A stretch of DNA of 44,306 bases from JBCBSS01 sp039819065 (lineage in GTDB: Bacteria > Bacteroidota > Bacteroidia > Cytophagales > Cyclobacteriaceae): assembly GCA_039819065.1 (NCBI GenBank), contig JBCBSS010000051.1, forward strand, positions 1 through 44,306, in the 5' to 3' direction. The position numbers and the translations under genes are program-made. The notes beneath the pieces were generated by a model. It made no database searches. It saw nothing but the letters and a program-made list of their open reading frames with translations, and was not told the origin of the DNA. Shown here piece after piece: positions 34,436-41,830 of the stretch. Position 1 is the first letter of the stretch. Every line of letters starts with the position of its first letter.

Positions 34436-35350
34436 TTAGTTCTTAATTTCTAATAATTCTACATCGAAAACCAAAACTGCGTTAGGTGGAATACTCCCAC
34501 CGGCGCCGCGAGGTCCATAAGCCAGACCAGAAGGTATATACAGCGTAGCCTTAGTGCCAGGGTTCAGTTTTTGAAAACCGATTTGCCAGCCTGGAACAAC
34601 TTGGGTCAACCCAAATTCAATACCATTGTTTTGATCGAAAGTCTCTCCGTTTTCTAAAAGCTTACCATGATAGTTAACTTTTATTACGTCCGTCAACTTA
34701 GCTGTTTCGCCTTCACCCTCTTGTGTGATGACATACCTCAATCCATACTCATCTTGTTCTGCAGTGATGCCATTTTCCTCTAAATAAGCATCTATCAGTT
34801 GCTCATCCTTTTCTAATTGTGCTTTGCTATTTGCATCCAATTGATCCTTACTCAAGAGAGCTAGTCTTTCCAACGCGTTCTTTTCCATGAGTTTGTTTTG
34901 CCATTGTCTGTAGCCATCGTTATCAAGCACATCCGTTACGCCCATAGCCACGGTAAGAATAGAACCACGTTGTACGTTCGGTGGTAAGGTACCACCACCT
35001 GGCTCAAAAATATCTTCAGCTTTCATTTTGATCACCACACTGTCTCCGCTAGAACAAAGGTTCACTACCTCTTCCAACCTGCCGGAAGCATTCAACCAAA
35101 GCTGATCCTTCTTAAATAAGGCAGGGGATTCTTCCAGTCTACTGATAATGACAGAGTCTTTGTCATCTCTGATTTCGAGATTAGCGACCATAAACTCACC
35201 TAACTTGAGTGTATCTCCTTCTTCGTCTTCAACGAACTTATATTGTATTCCTGATGCTGTGGTTATGTATTCTGGCTGCTCGCTACAGGCGTAAATCGTA
35301 AATATCACGCCGATCATGACGAGAAGCTTAGATAGATTGGTTTTTTTCAT
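34436..35350 (-). CDS. FKBP-type peptidyl-prolyl isomerase lipoprotein, two-domain (GldI-like)
   Basis: A 304-residue lipoprotein with its signal peptide ending at Cys22 (IYACSEQPE). The N-terminal half (about 27-150) looks like a diverged FKBP unit that lacks the clear active-site signature (it has RGSILTVAMGVTDVL). The second half (about 195-304) is a clear FKBP domain with INYHG-type VNYHGKLLENGETFD, then VVPGWQIGFQKLNPG and YIPSGLAYGPRGAGG. A helical linker with DAYLEENGITAEQDEYGLRY joins them. It starts in TAATG overlap with the DHH gene. GldI lies in similar context with a DHH gene and ndk in other Bacteroidota, so a role in folding of exported proteins is likely. Confidence 0.85.
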   Translation of the reverse strand: MKKTNLSKLLVMIGVIFTIYACSEQPEYITTASGIQYKFVEDEEGDTLKLGEFMVANLEIRDDKDSVIISRLEESPALFKKDQLWLNASGRLEEVVNLCSSGDSVVIKMKAEDIFEPGGGTLPPNVQRGSILTVAMGVTDVLDNDGYRQWQNKLMEKNALERLALLSKDQLDANSKAQLEKDEQLIDAYLEENGITAEQDEYGLRYVITQEGEGETAKLTDVIKVNYHGKLLENGETFDQNNGIEFGLTQVVPGWQIGFQKLNPGTKATLYIPSGLAYGPRGAGGSIPPNAVLVFDVELLEIKN

Positions 35351-36378
35351 TATGCAAGGGATTTTACAGCTGGGTTCAGCTGTTCTTTATAGTTTAATAG
35401 GATGTCTTCAAATTTTGTGACTGTGTCTTCAAGTGACATGAGTGACCTGCCTCCTGCGGCGTTTTTGTGCCCTCCACCTTCAAAGTGAGCGCGGGCAAAC
35501 TCATTCACCGAAAAGTCTCCTACCGAGCGGAAGGAAATTTTAACTGCCTCGGTTCTGTCTATGATCACCGCAGCGAATTTTATACCCTTAATTGATAGGG
35601 CGTAGTTTACAAGGCCTTCCGTATCACCAGTCTTTGAATTGAACCTTCTGAGATCCTCAGCACTGATGGCAAAATATGCTGTTCTGGATTCCCAAATCAC
35701 TTTTAAGCGCTCATTCAAAGCAAAACCCAGGAACTTCATTCTTTCTACAGAATTGTTGTCATAGATTAGCTTAGCCACTTTGGCTGTATCAGCCCCAAGT
35801 TCAGCTAATTCCGCAGCCGCCATGAAAACCGCATGAGTGGTATTAGGATGCTTAAAGCTGCCAGTGTCTGTCATCAATCCAGCGTATAAACATTCAGCAA
35901 TATCGCTGTCAATTATGTCGACATCACCAAGTTGCTTTATCAGATCCAATATTAATTGAGCGGTAGCAGCTGCATTAGTATCCCACGATACAAATTCAGC
36001 AAAGTCTTCCGGCTCAAGGTGATGATCTATTAACACTTTCTTCGCCGTGGCATTTCGTACCAGTTCCCCCAGGTCATTTATGCGGCTCAAACTCGAAAAG
36101 TCGAGGCAGAAAATCATATCTGCTTCATTTATCAATTCGGCAGATCGCTGCTCATTACCATGCTCATAAATGATAACATCATCGTTACCTTTCATCCATG
36201 TAAGAAAGTCAGGATAGTCTGTAGGGCTTATCACCGTTACAGCGTGTCCTTTCTTGGTCAGGTAACCTGTAAGTCCTAAGGAAGAACCCAATGCGTCAGC
36301 GTCGGGCTTGTGATGCGTGGTGATCACGATCTTTTTGGGAGCGCTCAGTAGCGCTTTGAAGGTATTAAGATTTTGCAT
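35350..36378 (-). CDS. DHH-family phosphoesterase (NrnA-like)
   Basis: A 342-residue manganese-dependent phosphoesterase, likely acting on short oligoribonucleotides or pAp (NrnA group). The DHH domain carries TTHHKPDADALGSS at 20-33, CLDFSSLSR at 91-99 and LIDHH at 116-120. The DHHA1 domain near the C-terminus carries FEGGGHKNAAGG. The spacing fits NrnA-type enzymes rather than RecJ. It is the first gene of the leftward operon running through the FKBP genes, rdgB, udk and secDF. A good promoter candidate lies 43-74 bases upstream. Exact substrate not determined. Confidence 0.88.
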   Translation of the reverse strand: MQNLNTFKALLSAPKKIVITTHHKPDADALGSSLGLTGYLTKKGHAVTVISPTDYPDFLTWMKGNDDVIIYEHGNEQRSAELINEADMIFCLDFSSLSRINDLGELVRNATAKKVLIDHHLEPEDFAEFVSWDTNAAATAQLILDLIKQLGDVDIIDSDIAECLYAGLMTDTGSFKHPNTTHAVFMAAAELAELGADTAKVAKLIYDNNSVERMKFLGFALNERLKVIWESRTAYFAISAEDLRRFNSKTGDTEGLVNYALSIKGIKFAAVIIDRTEAVKISFRSVGDFSVNEFARAHFEGGGHKNAAGGRSLMSLEDTVTKFEDILLNYKEQLNPAVKSLA

Positions 36379-36420
36379 CTTTCAGATAACTTGCCCCTCG
36401 TATCGAGAGAGAACAAGCGG

Positions 36421-36452
36421 CAAAATTGAAAATAAAATGTATGAAAAACAAA
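36421..36452 (-). promoter_or_regulatory. Predicted promoter of the DHH-FKBP-rdgB-udk-secDF operon
   Basis: On the minus strand: TTTG (36452-36449), a 20-base spacer, and CAATTTTG (36428-36421), one base off TAnnTTTG. The RNA start would be about 37 bases before the DHH ATG. Confidence 0.45.
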
Positions 36453-36522
36453 ACACCGAGGTGGTTAAGAAAGTTTCTCTTTTTTTTAACATGCGTGGCC
36501 GAACTGATTTGTTAGAAAATTC

Positions 36523-36530
36523 TATTTTTG
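36523..36530 (+). promoter_or_regulatory. Predicted ndk -7 box
   Basis: TATTTTTG, an exact TAnnTTTG, places the RNA start about 22 bases before the ndk ATG. A proper TTTG about 20 bases upstream is not evident (one lies 11 bases away), so only the -7 part is supported. Confidence 0.4.
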
Positions 36531-36558
36531 CGGCGCATATCAATTTTAAAAAAATATC

Positions 36559-36978
36559 ATGGCTGGAAATAGAACCTTTACAATGATAAAACCTGATGCG
36601 GTTGGCGCAAACAATGCCGGCGCTATCACCAAAATGATACAGGAAGCAGGTTTCAAGATCGTTGCAATGAAAATGACGAAATTATCTCAAGAGAGAGCTG
36701 GACAGTTTTATGCAGTCCACAAAGAGCGTCCTTTTTATAACGACTTGTGCAACTACATGTCTTCTGGCGCTATCATTCCTATGATTTTAGAAAAAGACAA
36801 CGCAGTTGAAGATTTTAGAACGCTAATTGGAGCTACTAACCCGAAAGAAGCTGCAGAAGGTACAATTAGAAACCTTTTTGCAGAATCAATCGAGGCCAAC
36901 GCCATTCACGGTTCAGATTCTGATGAAAATGCTTTGATCGAAGGAAGGTTCTTCTTCTCGGATACAGAGCAATTCTAA
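36559..36978 (+). CDS. ndk: Nucleoside diphosphate kinase
   Basis: Transfers gamma-phosphate among nucleoside di- and triphosphates through a phospho-His intermediate. It is 139 residues. The N-terminus is RTFTMIKPDAV with Lys11, followed by the Kpn-loop region, and the active-site NAIHGSDS has His117. It is the only rightward gene in this part, divergent from the DHH gene, with a hairpin terminator directly after it. The order DHH/FKBP lipoprotein/ndk is seen in other Bacteroidota. Confidence 0.97.
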   Translation: MAGNRTFTMIKPDAVGANNAGAITKMIQEAGFKIVAMKMTKLSQERAGQFYAVHKERPFYNDLCNYMSSGAIIPMILEKDNAVEDFRTLIGATNPKEAAEGTIRNLFAESIEANAIHGSDSDENALIEGRFFFSDTEQF

Positions 36979-36989
36979 ATGCTATCATA

Positions 36990-37012
36990 CTCGACGGGCC
37001 CAGCCCGTTGAG
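36990..37012. terminator. Hairpin between ndk and the permease gene
   Basis: A 10-bp stem (36990-36999 with 37003-37012, one G-U pair, 3-base loop) begins 12 bases after the ndk stop. Only a weak T-rich tail follows. It probably serves ndk, and perhaps the convergent permease gene. Confidence 0.6.
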
Positions 37013-37024
37013 CTTTCTCCTCCG

Positions 37025-39631
37025 CTACTCATTTCTTAATATATTGGTCGGGTTCTCACTGGCTACTTTCCATATTTGAGAAGATACTGTCAACACGACA
37101 GTTAAGAGCATCGCAGCCAAAGCAATCGCAAAAGGCCAAGGTGTTATTGGACCGCTATAAGCGTAAATAGTACTTATCAGTTGGTTCATCATAACATAGG
37201 CAAAAGGTGCCCCGAGTAGAGATGCCACCAATAGAATCCAAACAAAGTCTCGATTGATCAATTTAGTGATATTGATCAAACTGGCACCCAACACCTTCCT
37301 GATACCAAATTCCTTAAGGCGTTTAGTAATGTTGAATGAAACCAACCCAAACAGGCCAATACATGCTAGCGTTAGGCCAAAGATGGAAATGAAGATCATC
37401 AGCTCAATGTTCGTCTGCATTTCATCGTGAAAACCTTTAAATACCTCGTCTTGGAAAACACCAATATAGGGAGTATCAGGCGCCACTTCCTGCCATGAGA
37501 CTTTTAAGAAATCTGCTGTGGCTATGGTTTGACCTGCTTTAGAACGGACAATCAAATACTTTAAGTCTTTTTCTGCGCTAATGCTTAGCACTACAGGATC
37601 AATATTGGCATAAAAATCATCGTAGTGAAAATCCTCCACAATACCGACGACATACCTGCGGATGCTGTCCAGCACAAAGCTCTGATCAAGTGGATTGTCC
37701 CATCCCATGGACTCAGCAAAGGTTTGGTTAATTACCACTGTCTCTGACTTATCTGACTGGACGTCTCTTTCAAACCATCTACCATCCTTCATTCTAAGCC
37801 CTAAGGTTTTCTCGTAGTCAAAACCTACCTTCAGGTGCCTTATCTGCTTTCTTTGATTTTCGATCTCTATCGTAGTCAGGCTACTGCCTAAACCAATGTG
37901 GTCGTGCGATTCGCTGAAGCTGGCGATGTTGGCATTGTAAGTAATCTTCTGCTTCATGGCCTCAAAATGATCTTTATCTTCAGCCAATATTGTAATCACC
38001 TGTTCCTGGTTATATCCCCAGTCCTTGTTTCGAAAGTGAATGCCATTTTCAGTAAAAATGAATGCGCCTATGATGGTTTGAATAGCCAGAAAGAACTGAA
38101 AAGTTAGCAATACTTTACTAAAGAGGCTTTTCCTACCTAATTTTTCTTTACCTCGAAAAATGCTGGATGGTTTAAAAGAAGAAATATAGAAAGCCGGATA
38201 TGCTCCTGAAATCAAGCCGATTAACAACAACAATCCTCCAAAAAAGCCGACTGCCACGCTGAAAGAAGAAAACTCAAAAGGTATGGTAATGGGAATAGAG
38301 GCATTAAACCCAGGCAAGAAGAGGTAATAAGCCATTAGCGTACCCACCGCTAAAGCGAAGAAACAAATGAGTATATTCTCAACCAGAAATTGCCGTATTA
38401 TCTGCTTTCTCTGTCCACCAATTACCTTGCGCAAGGCAATTTCTTTCAATCTGGTAGTGGCTGAAACTACGGCTATATTGACATAATTGAAACAGGCCAT
38501 GGCTAAAAGGAATATGGCTATTACACCTAGCGCCATGCGACCTGCGGGATGACTACCGGTAGATGCACTTCCGAAGATTTCAAAACTGCGTAAAGAAATC
38601 TCATCCAGGGGTATGAATTCAAATCTTTTGATTGGCCACTTTTCATTGGCCTCATTTTGGATCAACCTAAACTTCTCCAAACCATCAAAAATATCGTCAG
38701 GCACACTTCCGGGCTTGAACTGAACAAATGTGGCTCGCCCAAAACCATTCCAATCGGTAGGGTCCCTTAGACCCAGTGTTTCTAGCTTAACGTATGGTAA
38801 CAGTATATCAAAGCCAAAGCTGGCATTTAAAGGAAATGTTTCTGCTACGGCACCAATGATAAATTCTTCTGAAGCAGCAGTATCTACTTTGAGGGTAAGT
38901 ACCGAACCAACCGGATCGGTTTCGCCAAAATACTTCTGGGCTATGTTTTTGCTCAGTACGATTTGTTTATTATCGTAGAGTGCTTTTCTACCACCGTATA
39001 TTAGATTGAAATCAAATACTTCAAGGTATTCCTTGTCTACGAATGATATTCTTTCAGAAAAAACTTTGTCCTCTTTCTTTACTACTGCTGAACTGTAAAA
39101 CACCCTTACCGTATTGCTTACGTCCGGAAATTCATCTTTGATGGCTGGCCCCAATGGCACTGGGGAAAGCCCCCAGATATCCTTGTTCTTATCATCATGT
39201 ACCGCATTCAATAGCTGATATATATTCGCTTTATCCTTGTGGAATGAATCCATGTGCAGCTGATAATCGGCGAAGATGAAAATCACAATCGCACAACCAA
39301 TGGCCAGTGACAAGCCAAAAATGTTGATAAAAGAAGGGATACGGTTTTTCATTAGGTTACGCATGGCGACCTTGAAATAGTTGTTGAGCATAGCGATGTT
39401 ATTAGATGAGTATTTTTGAGTTTTTGACCTTTTGATATTTGACCACCGAAAAAACCTGATGACGTCCCAAATGAAACTACGCCTGGCTCTTCCTAAACTG
39501 CTATCTGAAGCCCTGGCATAAAAAAGCTCGTGAATATCCCCTTGTATTTCCTCAAGTAGGTCTGGGTTGCAATACCACTTCAGAAAACGATCAGCCCAGC
39601 GGGGCGGGGTAGCAGGTCGGGGTTCGCGCAT
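37025..39631 (-). CDS. MacB/FtsX-type ABC permease with PadR-associated prefix domain
   Basis: An 868-residue membrane protein of the FtsX/MacB permease group. The first 75 residues (RWADRFLKWYCNPDLLEEIQ and following) are the permease prefix domain found fused to such permeases next to PadR repressors. Then a membrane segment, a large periplasmic MacB-type core, three further membrane segments, a second core and three final segments (two FtsX-like units; RLKEIALRKVIGG and RLKEFGIRKVLGA are the repeated pre-TM motifs). Nine bases separate it from padR. No ATPase gene is adjacent, so the energy partner is elsewhere or absent. Substrate unknown; related systems act in peptide or lipid export or stress signalling. 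Confidence 0.85.
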   Translation of the reverse strand: MREPRPATPPRWADRFLKWYCNPDLLEEIQGDIHELFYARASDSSLGRARRSFIWDVIRFFRWSNIKRSKTQKYSSNNIAMLNNYFKVAMRNLMKNRIPSFINIFGLSLAIGCAIVIFIFADYQLHMDSFHKDKANIYQLLNAVHDDKNKDIWGLSPVPLGPAIKDEFPDVSNTVRVFYSSAVVKKEDKVFSERISFVDKEYLEVFDFNLIYGGRKALYDNKQIVLSKNIAQKYFGETDPVGSVLTLKVDTAASEEFIIGAVAETFPLNASFGFDILLPYVKLETLGLRDPTDWNGFGRATFVQFKPGSVPDDIFDGLEKFRLIQNEANEKWPIKRFEFIPLDEISLRSFEIFGSASTGSHPAGRMALGVIAIFLLAMACFNYVNIAVVSATTRLKEIALRKVIGGQRKQIIRQFLVENILICFFALAVGTLMAYYLFLPGFNASIPITIPFEFSSFSVAVGFFGGLLLLIGLISGAYPAFYISSFKPSSIFRGKEKLGRKSLFSKVLLTFQFFLAIQTIIGAFIFTENGIHFRNKDWGYNQEQVITILAEDKDHFEAMKQKITYNANIASFSESHDHIGLGSSLTTIEIENQRKQIRHLKVGFDYEKTLGLRMKDGRWFERDVQSDKSETVVINQTFAESMGWDNPLDQSFVLDSIRRYVVGIVEDFHYDDFYANIDPVVLSISAEKDLKYLIVRSKAGQTIATADFLKVSWQEVAPDTPYIGVFQDEVFKGFHDEMQTNIELMIFISIFGLTLACIGLFGLVSFNITKRLKEFGIRKVLGASLINITKLINRDFVWILLVASLLGAPFAYVMMNQLISTIYAYSGPITPWPFAIALAAMLLTVVLTVSSQIWKVASENPTNILRNE

Positions 39632-39640
39632 CAGGATCGA

Positions 39641-39976
39641 TTAAATTGAGAAGTTAAAAGCGACATCAGGTATTTGTTTATAGAGCTGCATTCGCACACT
39701 CATGGCTTCATCTAGGGCCTTTTTACCAGGCATAGTTAATATGAAGATGCGCTTCCTTCTTCCTCCTCTTTCCTTGGTTGCACCACCCATTTCAGAACTG
39801 ACGAAACGCTTCTCTTCCAACCTTCTAAGTGCTGAATGTATGGCACTTATATTAACTTTTCTACCGGTCTGATTTTCTATTTCCTGCTTGACCTGCACTC
39901 CATAAGCATCTGGATACAGTGCCCCTACGGTAAGTAGTACTAACTCTTCAAACTCGCCTAAATACGTTCCTTTCAT
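39641..39976 (-). CDS. PadR-family transcriptional repressor
   Basis: A 111-residue DNA-binding protein of the PadR group. The winged helix occupies about residues 8-85: LGEFEELVLLTVGAL, then YGVQVKQEIENQTGRKVNIS and the recognition helix and wing AIHSALRRLEEKRFVSSEMG. The short C-terminal helix (KKALDEAMSVRMQLYK) serves dimerisation. It is followed after nine bases by the ABC permease gene it is expected to control. A 42-bp palindrome lies 20 bases before its start and is the natural candidate operator, which would make the pair autoregulated. The effector is unknown. Confidence 0.92.
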   Translation of the reverse strand: MKGTYLGEFEELVLLTVGALYPDAYGVQVKQEIENQTGRKVNISAIHSALRRLEEKRFVSSEMGGATKERGGRRKRIFILTMPGKKALDEAMSVRMQLYKQIPDVAFNFSI

Positions 39977-39995
39977 AGGTTTTGAATTTATTAGT

Positions 39996-40037
39996 TGTAC
40001 AAACGTGAAAGATATATATATGTTTCATATTTGTACA
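39996..40037. promoter_or_regulatory. Long palindrome upstream of padR, likely PadR operator
   Basis: A 42-base inverted repeat centred between 40016 and 40017. Eighteen of 21 base pairs are symmetric; the mismatches are at 40004/40029, 40005/40028 and 40011/40022. The outer arms are TGTACAAA and TTTGTACA, and inner TGAAA/TTTCA arms flank an AT-repeat centre. It ends 20 bases before the padR start, where a promoter would lie. PadR proteins are known to bind such dyads with ATGT/ACAT-like arms (family knowledge). The link is inference. Confidence 0.6.
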
Positions 40038-40058
40038 TCAAATAAAATCCCATGATTA

Positions 40059-40080
40059 TTAGGCCAGCTTACCGGCCTAA
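40059..40080 (-). terminator. Possible terminator after the histidine kinase gene
   Basis: A perfect 7-bp stem (TTAGGCC/GGCCTAA) with an 8-base loop lies 36 bases beyond the kinase stop on the minus strand. The following sequence is only partly T-rich, so this is tentative; it could instead be part of the padR control region. Confidence 0.3.
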
Positions 40081-40115
40081 ACTGGTGTTCTTACTGGCTG
40101 AAATTTGAATTTGAT

Positions 40116-41651
40116 TTATTTGTTGATGGAGCCAAGTTGTTCAGGTAGGTCAACATGAAAGGAGGTACCTTCATTGACAGTGCTTTCTACGCTGATTCTG
40201 CCGTTCATAGATTCTACTTGTTTTTTCACTATGTATAAGCCTAATCCATGACCATGCGTGTGGGTATGAAACCTTTTGGACATTTGAAATATCTGCTCTC
40301 CAAACTGCTCGAGGTCTACGCCAATACCATTATCAGTCACCGTTATTCTGATCTTATCATAATCTAGTCTCGAAGTGGTGACTTTAATCAAGAGCGCACG
40401 AGTGTGATCTCGGTATTTAATGCTATTACTTACGAGATTGTAAAATACACTTTTGAGGAATGGTTCGATAGTAAAGATATCTTCTACGTCTGTGAAGTCT
40501 TTCTCAATACTCGCTTTTGACATTTTGAGTTGCTCGCTCAGCGCGACTTCCACTGCTCGGAGTTCTTCATTCAAATTGACCCATTCCAGGCTACTATCCA
40601 CTGTAGTGGTATTGATACTGAGTATCCCTCCAAGACCTTTAATTACGTCATCGAGGTATACTGCAGATTGCCTGATGCGGTTAACGAGGTCTTCATCGAT
40701 CTTTTTGCCCCCCATTTCGAATAGGTTGAGTAGGCCTAGAATAGAAGCAATGGGGCCGCGAACGTTGTGAGAAACGGCAAAGCTAAAGTGCTCCAATTCA
40801 GCATTGCGTGCCTTAAGTGTTTTATTGGTATTGACTAAATCCTGGCTTGTCTTTTCTACGATTCCGTACAACTGTTCGTTTTTCACGCGTAGCTCCTCAG
40901 CCTGCTCTTCAATGATTTGGTTGGCTTCTTTGAGTTGGAGGGTGTTATTAATGATTTCCTTATTCAGTTGTTGCAATTGCTCATTTTGAGCCTCCAACTC
41001 ATCATTTGATTCATTGAGTTGGCCAATAAGTTGGCCGTTCTTGATGGCAAATTGAAGATTGACACGCTTCAAAAAAATGATCGGAACAATCATCACCACA
41101 GCACCAAAAATGAAAATGACATTTATATAGTAGTATCTGGTGTCTTCAAGTCCGACGTCGTAATAGCCTACATTGAATAGATTGTGAACAGGATCAAAAA
41201 ATGCCAGTAACAGAAGTGATAAGCTGGTAAGTAAAAGGACTGTCTTCTTGTTCTTAAAAGAGAAAAATACTGAGGGCAGAATAACCGAAACAAAAATGAA
41301 TATCCGAGATTCGTAGTAGGTGAAATTCTCGTTGAGGGGTTGGTTGAGTTTAATGATTATAGAAAGGACAAGTGCATAGATGGGGATGCTGGCGCTTAGC
41401 AAAATTCGCCCCAACGTGTGCCATCCATAGTGATGCATGACCAGTATGGCGACCAAGAACAAGTTGAAACCGAACAGGTAGGGTACAGAGACTACCACCC
41501 CAAAACTGAAATATACAGTTGTGGTGAATATGGCATTTAGAAATACCAATACAAAGCAAACCCTATTTGCTACTAAAATATACTCAATATCATATCGGGG
41601 CACACTCCCGGAAATGCCCAAGTGTGATACAAAGTGCCAGAAATTTTTCAC
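40116..41651 (-). CDS. Membrane sensor histidine kinase
   Basis: A 511-residue sensor kinase. Six or so membrane segments (about 26-200) form a 7TM/5TM-like sensor with little extracytoplasmic sequence. A long coiled coil follows (about 205-285, NESNDELEAQNEQLQQLN and on). Then a HisKA-type helix pair with phospho-acceptor His295 in FAVSHNVRGP. The ATPase has N-box NLVSNSIKYR (405-414), DNGIG (440-444) and the lid HGHGLGLYIVK (466-476). The start is GTG at 41651 directly against an AAGGAG, with an in-frame stop upstream, so it is a little uncertain. No response regulator is adjacent: an orphan kinase. Confidence 0.88.
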   Translation of the reverse strand: MKNFWHFVSHLGISGSVPRYDIEYILVANRVCFVLVFLNAIFTTTVYFSFGVVVSVPYLFGFNLFLVAILVMHHYGWHTLGRILLSASIPIYALVLSIIIKLNQPLNENFTYYESRIFIFVSVILPSVFFSFKNKKTVLLLTSLSLLLLAFFDPVHNLFNVGYYDVGLEDTRYYYINVIFIFGAVVMIVPIIFLKRVNLQFAIKNGQLIGQLNESNDELEAQNEQLQQLNKEIINNTLQLKEANQIIEEQAEELRVKNEQLYGIVEKTSQDLVNTNKTLKARNAELEHFSFAVSHNVRGPIASILGLLNLFEMGGKKIDEDLVNRIRQSAVYLDDVIKGLGGILSINTTTVDSSLEWVNLNEELRAVEVALSEQLKMSKASIEKDFTDVEDIFTIEPFLKSVFYNLVSNSIKYRDHTRALLIKVTTSRLDYDKIRITVTDNGIGVDLEQFGEQIFQMSKRFHTHTHGHGLGLYIVKKQVESMNGRISVESTVNEGTSFHVDLPEQLGSINK

Positions 41652-41671
41652 TCCTTAACCTTATTAAAAGG

Positions 41672-41679
41672 CAAAATTA
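41672..41679 (-). promoter_or_regulatory. Predicted -7 box of the histidine kinase gene
   Basis: Minus-strand TAATTTTG is an exact TAnnTTTG. The RNA start would fall about 15 bases before the GTG start. No clear TTTG lies about 20 bases further up. Confidence 0.35.
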
Positions 41680-41830
41680 ATAACTAGCACAGCCTGAAAC
41701 CGCCATTTTTACGCTTTTTATAAGCAATGTACAGAGTGAGTGCCATACTACCGATTTTAGGATTTGACTCTATTGCTAATCTTAAATTTTTTCTTGAATT
41801 GTATCTATTGAATAATGGAAAATGGAGGTG

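Noticed and set aside
36317..36586. An 89-codon plus-strand frame overlapping the DHH start and ndk start
   Set aside because: It spans the divergent promoter region and overlaps ndk in another frame; the sequence has no family pattern.
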